Origin: JBAPRR01 sp049281195
GTDB taxonomy: Bacteria; Actinomycetota; Acidimicrobiia; Acidimicrobiales; CAVXTF01
Reading direction: 5' to 3'
Length of the DNA: 11,420 bases
NCBI GenBank assembly: GCA_049281195.1
Contig: JBAPRR010000085.1
Location: 1 to 11,420, forward strand
The stretch's first letter is position 1, and each line of letters opens with the position of its first letter. The notes under the pieces are model-generated. The model made no database searches and was not told where the DNA came from. It saw nothing but the letters and a program-made list of their open reading frames with translations. The position numbers and the translations under genes were made by a program. This document shows positions 5,796-11,420 of the stretch, in pieces.

Positions 5796-6992
5796 TCAGG
5801 ACGTGCTGAAGCCTTTGGTAAAGGACGTGAGAACCCGGTAGCCCTCCTCCGTCACGAGAACCGTGTCTTCGATCCTGACCCCGCCGATACCAGCGAGATA
5901 GGCGCCCGGTTCAACCGTGACGACCGACCCGGGAACGAGATTACCAGCGCTACCTGGGCCGACCCACGGCGCTTCGTGGATGTCGATCCCCACGCCGTGG
6001 CCTGTGCCGTGCTCGAACGCCTCGCCGAGACCGTCTTCAGTCAGGCTCGACCTGCAGATGTCATCGATCTCGGACGTCGGGACTCCGGGTGCCACAGCGG
6101 CCACGCCTGCAGCCTGGGAACGCTTCACCGCCTCGTAGACGAGGAGCATCTTTTCGGTGGGCATTGCACGTGCGAAGAACGTGCGTGTCATGTCCGAGCG
6201 GTACCCGTCCACAACCGCTCCGAAGTCGATCACGACCGGATCCCCTGGCGCGATGATCCTGTCTCCGGGCCGGGCATGCGGCTTCGCCGAGTTGGGTCCC
6301 GAAGCGACGATCGTCTCGAACGCCCGGTCCTCCGCGCCGTGCCTTCGCATGGCGACGTCGAGAGCGAGGGCGACCTCCGTCTCGGTGGATCCGTCTGCGA
6401 GCATCCCGAGCACGTCCGCCAGGGCGAGATCGGCAACGGATGCCGCTCGGGCTATCCGCGAGACCTCGCCGGCATCCTTGACTGCACGCAACGCTTCTAC
6501 GAGCCCGCTCGTTGCGACGAGATCGCAAAAAGGTGCGAGCAGATCCGCCCACCGGAGTTGCTCCGCCCAAACGACGTGCTCGGCTTCGAGCCCCACCCGG
6601 CCACCGAATCGCGCCGATCCGGATCCTTCGGGCCCGGCTGACGCGGAGGATCCAGCGGACCCGGCGACATCTGCCACCAGACCCACGATCGCCTCTCTTT
6701 GGGCGGGAATTCGGCCCACGACGAGCTCAACGTCCTTGGACAGCCCGGCCTCACGCAACTGCTCGGATGCCTGGGTCCGGTAACGGCCGTCGGTGGTCAT
6801 CCGGGCGCCGTCATGCGTGACGAGCAATTGGGCTGCGGAACCGGTGAATCCCGTCAGGTACCTGATGTTGGTGAGGGCCCCGACAAGGAGGCAGTCGATC
6901 CTCTCGTCCACCATGCTCCGGCGGAGCTTTGCGATTCGGCCCGCTACTTCCATCTGAGAAAGGCCGGCTTGATCATCGGTGACCGTGCTCAT
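5796..6992 (-). CDS. M24 metallopeptidase, Xaa-Pro aminopeptidase/dipeptidase type
   Basis: Cytosolic two-metal peptidase that probably removes residues before proline or splits Xaa-Pro dipeptides. The 398-residue product has a creatinase-like N-terminal domain (about 15-165, with LLVGALTNIRYLTGFTGS) and a pita-bread catalytic domain (about 170-398). All five metal ligands can be placed: Asp256 in VVIDFGAVVDG, Asp267 in YRSDMTRTF, His332 in GTGHGVG, Glu361 in TVEPGAY and Glu375 in GVRIEDT. His239 and His339 fit the substrate-binding histidines. A Gly/Ser/Ala-rich linker sits at 109-130. ATG 6992 overlaps the aroQ stop (ATGA) and has GGAGGG just upstream; longer readings to 7199 would run over aroQ and are not family-like. 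Similar genes are called pepQ or pepP next to aro genes in actinobacteria; sequence alone does not decide between them, so no symbol is given. Confidence 0.94.
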   Translation of the reverse strand: MSTVTDDQAGLSQMEVAGRIAKLRRSMVDERIDCLLVGALTNIRYLTGFTGSAAQLLVTHDGARMTTDGRYRTQASEQLREAGLSKDVELVVGRIPAQREAIVGLVADVAGSAGSSASAGPEGSGSARFGGRVGLEAEHVVWAEQLRWADLLAPFCDLVATSGLVEALRAVKDAGEVSRIARAASVADLALADVLGMLADGSTETEVALALDVAMRRHGAEDRAFETIVASGPNSAKPHARPGDRIIAPGDPVVIDFGAVVDGYRSDMTRTFFARAMPTEKMLLVYEAVKRSQAAGVAAVAPGVPTSEIDDICRSSLTEDGLGEAFEHGTGHGVGIDIHEAPWVGPGSAGNLVPGSVVTVEPGAYLAGIGGVRIEDTVLVTEEGYRVLTSFTKGFSTS

Positions 6993-7462
6993 TTCCCTCC
7001 GCTGTCTCGGGTCGATAGGAGCCGGGCGACCGCGTTCATGGCCAGCCTGTAGCCCAGGCCGCCGAACCCGCAGATGAGCCCATTGGTCGCAGGCGCGAGC
7101 ACCGACTTGTGGCGGAAGGGCTCGCGCGCAGCCGGGTTGCTCAGGTGAAGCTCGATCACGACTCCATCGAAAGAAGCGAGTGCATCGTGAAGTGCCCACG
7201 ACGTATGGGACAGGGCGCCGGCGTTGACAACTATCGCTGCGGCGCGCTTTCTGGAGCGATGAACCTCCTCGACCAGATCCCCTTCGTGATTCGACTGCAG
7301 ATGCTCGACGCGCATGCCGAACTGCTTGGCTTCATCTGCTGCTTCTGCGACGTGGTCTGCGAGGTTTTGGAGCCCGTAAATGGCCGGTTCCCTGTCACCG
7401 AGAAGGTTCAGATTCGGTCCCGACAGGAGCACCACCAGGGGTCCGTCCTGATAAGCGCTCAC
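6989..7462 (-). CDS. aroQ: 3-Dehydroquinate dehydratase, type II
   Basis: Removes water from 3-dehydroquinate to give 3-dehydroshikimate, the third shikimate-pathway step. The 157-residue length fits the small dodecameric type II class. Seen motifs: SGPNLNLLGDREPAIYG (14-30), with the probable catalytic Tyr29 and the nearby loop arginine; HLQSNHEGDLVE; VVNAGALSHTSWALHDAL (78-95), with Asn80 and the catalytic His86; and IELHLSNPAAREPFRHKS (103-120), with His106 and Arg113. GTG 7462 overlaps the aroB stop in GTGA, and the gene's own stop overlaps the peptidase ATG, so it is coupled on both sides. The NAGALSHTS stretch differs slightly from the commoner NPGAxTHTS, but the key residues remain. 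Confidence 0.96.
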   Translation of the reverse strand: MSAYQDGPLVVLLSGPNLNLLGDREPAIYGLQNLADHVAEAADEAKQFGMRVEHLQSNHEGDLVEEVHRSRKRAAAIVVNAGALSHTSWALHDALASFDGVVIELHLSNPAAREPFRHKSVLAPATNGLICGFGGLGYRLAMNAVARLLSTRDSGGK

Positions 7463-8538
7463 GGTTCTGTGCCCATCTCGATCAGGGTATCGGCGACCAG
7501 CGCCGGGTCCACGCCTCTGACCACCTCGACTCCTCGGGGACCGTCGAGCACGAATGTCAGATCTCCGCGAGCTTTCTTGTCGCGTCCCATTATCCCTACG
7601 AGCTCTCTTGCGCTGGCGCCCCCGGGAATATCGGGCGACAGGCCGAAGCCGGCGATTACGTTTCGATGAACCTCGACGCGGTCATGATCGATCCGTCCCA
7701 TGCGTCGCGCCAACTCGGCCGCGAAGACCAGGCCTACTGCGACGGCCTCGCCGTGTTTGATGTCCCACCGCGGCGAGTCTGCAATCGGATCCGCCAGAAG
7801 GTCCCCGCTGTCGAGAGCCTCCGCCTCCAGCGCGTGAGCGAGCGTATGGCCGTAGTTCAAGAGGGCTCGGCGGTCACCCTCTCGTTCATCGTGGATCACG
7901 AAACTGACCTTCAGCTCGACACATCGCGCCACCTGCTCATCGATGGGGAGCTCGAGCAGTCCGGTACCAGGCGGGTTGTGGCCCAAGAACGCATACTTCG
8001 CCATCTCTCCGCGTCCCGACGCAATCTCCCGCCCGTCGAGGGTCGCTAGAGCGTCTGTGTCGCACAGAACCGCGCTCGGCTGCCAGAAAGCGCCGGCGAG
8101 GTTCTTTCCTTCGGGGAGGTTGACCCCGGTCTTCCCGCCGATGGCCGCATCAACCTGTGCCAGCAATGTGGTCGGAACGTTCACATAGGCGATACCGCGA
8201 TGGAACAGCGCCGCGGCCAGTCCCGCCACGTCAGTGGTGACGCCACCGCCCACGGCGATCACGACATCCGATCGGGACAATCCCTCGCGGGCGAACGTGC
8301 GACACAGCTCCTCGACCACCGCCAGAGACTTGGCTTTTTCACCGTCAGGGATGTCGACGGCCACCAAGTGGATCCCGGGGTCGACCCCGCTTCCCACGAA
8401 GCGGCTCACAGCCTGCTGGGTGACCACGACGGCCTTCTTCGCGCCACTCGGGATCACCTGGCGAAGAGAGCTGAGAGCGCCGGATCCGACGATCACCTCG
8501 TATGACCGCTCTCCGAGATCTACCGGAATCGTGATCAT
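7459..8538 (-). CDS. aroB: 3-Dehydroquinate synthase
   Basis: NAD- and metal-dependent conversion of DAHP to 3-dehydroquinate, the second shikimate-pathway step. The 359-residue product has DGEKAKS (65-71), the NAD-binding GGGVTTDVAGLAAA (97-110), and VPTTLLAQVDAAIGGKTGVN (121-140). Metal ligands fit Glu178 in GRGEMAKY, His231 in LNYGHTLAHALE and His262 in KHGEAVAVGL. The stretch between the last two metal sites (239-260) is acidic and a little long. ATG 8538 starts 10 bp after the aroK stop. The bases before it lack a Shine-Dalgarno; instead they duplicate the start itself (see 8525-8552). Translation probably depends on ribosomes arriving from aroK. It overlaps aroQ by four bases. Confidence 0.97.
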   Translation of the reverse strand: MITIPVDLGERSYEVIVGSGALSSLRQVIPSGAKKAVVVTQQAVSRFVGSGVDPGIHLVAVDIPDGEKAKSLAVVEELCRTFAREGLSRSDVVIAVGGGVTTDVAGLAAALFHRGIAYVNVPTTLLAQVDAAIGGKTGVNLPEGKNLAGAFWQPSAVLCDTDALATLDGREIASGRGEMAKYAFLGHNPPGTGLLELPIDEQVARCVELKVSFVIHDEREGDRRALLNYGHTLAHALEAEALDSGDLLADPIADSPRWDIKHGEAVAVGLVFAAELARRMGRIDHDRVEVHRNVIAGFGLSPDIPGGASARELVGIMGRDKKARGDLTFVLDGPRGVEVVRGVDPALVADTLIEMGTEP

Positions 8539-8552
8539 GGAATGGTGATCAT
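8525..8552 (-). repeat. 14-bp duplication of the aroB start creating a MITIP micro-ORF
   Basis: Minus-strand ATGATCACCATTCC (8552-8539) is followed directly by ATGATCACGATTCC (8538-8525), 13 of 14 bases identical. The second copy is the true aroB start. The first ATG overlaps the aroK stop (ATGA) and reads Met-Ile-Thr-Ile-Pro-stop. Its TGA (8537-8535) overlaps the aroB ATG, so two stop/start overlaps occur in a row. The micro-ORF peptide equals the first five residues of AroB. Because the duplication is 14 bp, the two ATGs are in different frames. Whether the first ATG is used is unknown. Confidence 0.75.
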
Positions 8553-9124
8553 GACGGCCTGCTCGCCGTCAGGTCGCGGGCGAGATGCGTGCGGAGAGCC
8601 TCGAGGACGGATTCGGTTACCGACTCCGGTGGCAGGTCATCTGTATCGACGACCACATCGGCGACCGGTGCATAGATTTCCTCACGCTCGCGATTTATCT
8701 CCTCGAGCCGCTCCAATGCGCGGCCTGCGAGAAGCGGTCTGGTATCTCCCGACCCGACCCGGGCTGCGAGGGTGGCGACGCCGGTACGTAGCCACACGAC
8801 CGTCGACGAATCGCGCATCGCGTCGCGATTGGCTTCACTGAGCACCGCGCCACCGCCGGCTGCAACGACGTCGGGCCCATCTCGGGCGAGCAGTGACAAC
8901 AGAACTTCTGACTCGATCCGGCGGAACCCTTCTTCGCCGTCGGTCTCGAAGATCTGGGCGATTGTCATCCCGCGCGACGATTCGATCTCTTCGTCGCTGT
9001 CAGCGAATTGTCCGCCCAGGCGTTGAGCAAGGAGCTTGCCGACCGTGGTCTTACCCGAACCCATCATCCCGACGAGAACGACGCGCGGAACTTCATCCGC
9101 TCGCTTCTGCACCGTCCCCACCAT
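8549..9124 (-). CDS. aroK: Shikimate kinase
   Basis: Phosphorylates shikimate at the 3-hydroxyl with ATP, in the cytoplasm. The 191-residue product has the P-loop GMMGSGKTT (19-27), the shikimate-binding DSDEEIE region (42-48) and FRRIE (67-71), GGG (90-92) and the lid region around TRPLL (128-132), plus the adenine-side REREEIYAPVAD. Possible starts are ATG 9124, GTG 9121 and GTG 9112; all overlap the end of aroC, by 20 to 32 bases. The first ~12 residues are not conserved, so the start is not firmly fixed. It lies between aroC and aroB in the shikimate block. Confidence 0.95.
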   Translation of the reverse strand: MVGTVQKRADEVPRVVLVGMMGSGKTTVGKLLAQRLGGQFADSDEEIESSRGMTIAQIFETDGEEGFRRIESEVLLSLLARDGPDVVAAGGGAVLSEANRDAMRDSSTVVWLRTGVATLAARVGSGDTRPLLAGRALERLEEINREREEIYAPVADVVVDTDDLPPESVTESVLEALRTHLARDLTASRPS

Positions 9125-10370
9125 CCGATGGCGCTGCGCCAGATTTCACTGTGGCCGACTCGGCCGGGTCCGGGTCCGGCTCTGCGACAAGAACCACGGG
9201 TGCGGCCGAAGGTGTCTCGTCTATGCCCGCCACGAAAGCGTCATGGTTCCGTACGAATTCGGCCAGAGAGTCCCCCCCGAACTTACGCACGGCTTCAGAA
9301 GCGAGCACGAGAGCGGCCATGGTCTCCGCGACCACGCCCATGGCCGGCACGGCGGTCACGTCGGTCCGCTCCTTGAACGAGAGCTTGGACTCCTTGGTGA
9401 CAACGTCGACGGTGGCGAGGACAGGACGGTTCAAGGTCGCAAGCGGCTTCATCGCCACACGCGCCGCCACCAGGCCGCCATTGGTGATTCCGCCTTCGAT
9501 CCCTCCGGCGCGGGTGGTCTTTCGCAGGTAAGCCTCGTTGTCGATGTCCCACTCGATCGAATCATGCGCGTCCGAGCCCCTTCTGGTGGACATCTCGACG
9601 CCCTCGCCGATCTCGACCGCCTTCACCGCCTGGATGCTCATGAAGGCCTGCGCCAGCAGGCCGTCGAGCTTTCGATCCCAGTGGACGTGGCTCCCGAGGC
9701 CGACAGGCACCCCGTATGCGAGCACCTCTACCGCTCCACCGAGCGAGTCCCCTTCTTTCGCCGCGGCCTTTATCGCCGCCACCATCTTCGCTTCGGCGAC
9801 CGGATCGAAGCAGCGCACCGGCGAGTCGTCGACTGCTGTCAGATCGTCGGGACCGGGTCGGATGTCCGACTCGGCATGAACATCACCGAGCGCCACCACA
9901 TGACTGATCACTTTGACGCCGAGGTGCGAGAGAAGGGCCTTGGCGAGGCATCCAGCAGCGACGCGCGCGGCGGTCTCACGTGCTGAAGCGCGCTCCAGAA
10001 CATCTCGCGCGTCGTCAAAACCGTATTTCTGCATTCCCGCGAGATCGGCGTGGCCGGGACGAGGTGCCGTAAGGACCTTGCTCGGGTTGCCGGGATGCGG
10101 AGACATCTCCTCTTCCCACTTGGGCCACTCGGTGTTGGCGATCTCGATCGCCACCGGCGAACCGAGGGTCCGCCCGTGGCGGATGCCGCCCAGCATGGTG
10201 ACCTGGTCAGCCTCGAACCTCATCCGCGGTCCGCGGCCAAAGCCCAGGCGGCGGCGTCCGAGCTCTCCTTGGATCTGATCGACGGTCACGGGGATGCCCG
10301 CGGGGAGACCCTCCAGGATCATGACGATCCCGGGCCCATGAGATTCACCCGCGGTCAAGAAGCGCAGCAC
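9093..10370 (-). CDS. aroC: Chorismate synthase with a C-terminal extension
   Basis: FMN-dependent removal of phosphate from EPSP to give chorismate, the end of the shikimate pathway. Read from GTG 10370 the protein is 425 residues and begins MLRFLTAGESHG, exactly the family opening; a TTG at 10379 would add three residues. Signatures are GESHG (His11), RRRLGFGRGPRM (about 39-50), RPGHAD (His107), RASARETAARVA (127-138), TRAGGIEGGITNGG and ERTDVTAVPAMGVVAE. The normal domain ends near residue 383. A 42-residue Ala/Pro/Asp/Glu/Gly-rich tail follows, predicted disordered, and its last codons overlap the aroK start. Only weak ribosome sites precede either start (GGTAG before the TTG). It begins 36 bp after the prepilin peptidase stop and probably shares its transcript. 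Confidence 0.96.
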   Translation of the reverse strand: MLRFLTAGESHGPGIVMILEGLPAGIPVTVDQIQGELGRRRLGFGRGPRMRFEADQVTMLGGIRHGRTLGSPVAIEIANTEWPKWEEEMSPHPGNPSKVLTAPRPGHADLAGMQKYGFDDARDVLERASARETAARVAAGCLAKALLSHLGVKVISHVVALGDVHAESDIRPGPDDLTAVDDSPVRCFDPVAEAKMVAAIKAAAKEGDSLGGAVEVLAYGVPVGLGSHVHWDRKLDGLLAQAFMSIQAVKAVEIGEGVEMSTRRGSDAHDSIEWDIDNEAYLRKTTRAGGIEGGITNGGLVAARVAMKPLATLNRPVLATVDVVTKESKLSFKERTDVTAVPAMGVVAETMAALVLASEAVRKFGGDSLAEFVRNHDAFVAGIDETPSAAPVVLVAEPDPDPAESATVKSGAAPSDGGDGAEASG

Positions 10371-10406
10371 AGCAGCCAAATCTACCGGTGGGCCGATGCG
10401 TGCTCT

Positions 10407-11204
10407 TCAGGAACCCGGTCCGTGGAGCACCGGATGCAGGAATCGCATAAGCGGGATGGTGAAGATCACCACGATCAGGCATCCCGCGGCCATGTAAGGA
10501 GCGAACCCGATGTGGGCACGCCTGGACGACTTGGTCACCAAGATCTGCAGGATCCCGCCGATCGAACCGAGCAGGAACATGAGGAAGAAAGCGACGAACG
10601 CGGCGCGGAATCCCATCCACCCCGTCGCTCCCCCGACCAGACCGGCCAGGCGCACGTCTCCGAATCCCATGCCTTTCGGATATGCGAATCGAACCATGAA
10701 CAGGGCAACGAAGCCCACTACCGCCGCCACCGCGGCATGCCACAGAGATCCCCACCTGTGATCGACGGCTGCGGTGATCACGAGCAGGGGCGCCGCAATG
10801 AAGACCGCGGGATAAAGGATTCGGTTCGGGATCATGTGGCTTTGGATGTCGATAACCGAGATCGCCACGAGCGCGATCCCTATTACCGAGAATGCGGCGA
10901 GCGCTAAGTCCGGGCCGAACCTGACCGCCAGGCCGATCATGACCGCTGCGGTGACGAGTCCCTGAACTGCAGGCCGAAACGGGTGCGCTCTTGTCTCGCC
11001 GCATTCGGGACATGGCCGGTTCCTGTACAGGACCCGGACTATCGGGATCTGACCGATTCCGACATCAGCCATCTTGCAATTGGGACAGCGGAACCACGGT
11101 TGGTCCAGGGTGAGCTTGTTCGGGAGGCGGTCACAGAGAGGCTCGAGCGCGTCGCCGATGATCAGCCCTCCGGCGGCGCATCCCGCCACCAGCAGGGGCT
11201 CCAT
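10407..11204 (-). CDS. Type IV prepilin peptidase (leader peptidase, PilD/GspO/TadV-type)
   Basis: Membrane aspartyl protease of the A24 family that cleaves leader peptides of type IV pilins or pseudopilins; full-length members also N-methylate the new N-terminus. The 265-residue product has an N-terminal membrane segment, then a cytoplasmic zinc-type domain with Cys40/Cys43 (CPNC) and Cys65/Cys68 (CPEC). Several membrane segments follow, with the catalytic aspartates Asp119 in ISVIDIQSHMIPN and Asp183 in GMGFGD. The Cys domain suggests the long bifunctional form. The opening GDALEPLCDRLP departs from the usual GSFLNVxxxRLP, keeping only the RLP end. ATG 11204 has no clear Shine-Dalgarno. No pilin or pilus assembly gene is in the window, so its substrates are elsewhere. 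Such genes often stand before aroC in actinobacteria. Confidence 0.93.
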   Translation of the reverse strand: MEPLLVAGCAAGGLIIGDALEPLCDRLPNKLTLDQPWFRCPNCKMADVGIGQIPIVRVLYRNRPCPECGETRAHPFRPAVQGLVTAAVMIGLAVRFGPDLALAAFSVIGIALVAISVIDIQSHMIPNRILYPAVFIAAPLLVITAAVDHRWGSLWHAAVAAVVGFVALFMVRFAYPKGMGFGDVRLAGLVGGATGWMGFRAAFVAFFLMFLLGSIGGILQILVTKSSRRAHIGFAPYMAAGCLIVVIFTIPLMRFLHPVLHGPGS

Positions 11205-11244
11205 AGACCGAAAGCTAATGGCCGACGACCCTCGAGCCAGGGAT

Positions 11245-11274
11245 CGGGCCGGCCGGAAACGGGCCGGCCGGAAA
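11245..11274. repeat. Perfect 15-bp tandem repeat with palindromic core
   Basis: Two identical adjacent 15-bp units, 11245-11259 and 11260-11274 (plus strand CGGGCCGGCCGGAAA). Each contains the palindrome CCGGCCGG, so the two copies can also pair with each other as a GC-only hairpin with a loop of about seven bases. The pair starts three bases after the Nfu stop. No U-run follows on the minus strand, so a classical intrinsic terminator is not shown, though GC hairpins without U-runs have been proposed to terminate in actinobacteria. It fills nearly half of the 72-bp gap before the prepilin peptidase. Confidence 0.75.
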
Positions 11275-11276
11275 GC

Positions 11277-11420
11277 TCAGTGCGCGGCCGCGTAGTACGG
11301 GTTGGCGCCCTGCTCGTGGTCGGTTATGTCGACGACGCCCTTCAATTCGGGAATCGCCTCTTTTAACGACACTTCGATCCCCTGAGACAGGGTGGCCCGA
11401 GCCATTCCACATCCCTGGCA
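11277..11420 (-). CDS. Nfu/NifU C-terminal domain iron-sulfur protein (partial, N-terminus beyond the right edge)
   Basis: The last 47 residues and stop codon of a NifU-type scaffold domain. It opens at the window edge with CQGCGMARATLSQGIE, the CxxC motif of two cysteines that bind a shared [4Fe-4S] cluster in Nfu dimers. The usual family ending follows: IPELKGVVDITDHEQGANPYY. Such proteins carry iron-sulfur clusters to target enzymes. The upstream part is missing, so it cannot be told whether this is a short stand-alone Nfu or an NfuA with an A-type N-terminal domain. Its stop is 72 bp from the prepilin peptidase; co-transcription is possible, but a GC hairpin lies between. Confidence 0.9.
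   Translation of the reverse strand, partial: CQGCGMARATLSQGIEVSLKEAIPELKGVVDITDHEQGANPYYAAAH

Noticed and set aside
5235..6641. A 468-codon open frame on the plus strand, antisense to efp and the M24 peptidase
   Set aside because: It spans two well-identified minus-strand genes and their gap, shows no recognisable motif, and is what GC-rich codon bias produces opposite real genes.
5796..7199. A 467-residue version of the M24 peptidase
   Set aside because: The first 69 residues overlap aroQ in another frame and are not family-like; ATG 6992 has GGAGGG and the ATGA overlap.
9036..9986. A 316-codon plus-strand open frame opposite aroC, and a similar 285-codon one at 10050-10907
   Set aside because: Both lie antisense to genes with complete catalytic motifs and have low-complexity His/Arg-rich translations typical of shadow frames.

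Overview
The window is a densely packed, GC-rich (about 60% by eye) bacterial chromosomal segment. Every supported gene lies on the minus strand, so it reads from right to left. Gene content, GTG/TTG starts and 4-base stop/start overlaps suggest a high-GC actinobacterium. The block prepilin peptidase-aroC-aroK-aroB-aroQ-Xaa-Pro peptidase-efp-nusB is a familiar actinobacterial arrangement. The exact clade (for example Acidimicrobiia) is an inference that cannot be settled from the sequence alone.

In transcription order: (1) the C-terminal end of an Nfu/NifU-type iron-sulfur protein enters at the right edge. (2) A 72-bp gap with a perfect 15-bp tandem repeat follows. (3) Next is a type IV prepilin peptidase. 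(4) Four shikimate-pathway genes come next, aroC, aroK, aroB and aroQ, covering 3-dehydroquinate synthesis and dehydration, shikimate phosphorylation and chorismate synthesis. (5) An M24 aminopeptidase, EF-P and NusB follow, linking to protein turnover, translation and transcription. (6) A translationally coupled pair comes next: a SAM methyltransferase and a YwaF-family membrane protein. (7) The pyrimidine block pyrR-pyrB-pyrC closes the window; pyrC runs off the left edge just short of its C-terminus. No gap reaches 300 bases, and no tRNA, rRNA, IS element or CRISPR was seen.

The most interesting element is the leader of the pyr block. Just after the YwaF-family stop codon is a hairpin whose loop matches the known PyrR-binding consensus. 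It is followed by a good ribosome-binding site and GTG start, then a perfect GC-rich palindrome with a U-run that looks like an intrinsic terminator. The terminator lies inside the first 16 codons of the longest PyrR reading frame. The leader could therefore work by classic PyrR attenuation, by PyrR translational repression, or by a mix in which blocked translation exposes the terminator. A second curiosity is a 14-bp duplication of the aroB start, which creates a five-codon micro-ORF (MITIP) whose stop overlaps the aroB ATG. Several short in-phase tandem repeats (18 bp in the nusB tail, 15 bp in two gaps) are also recorded.
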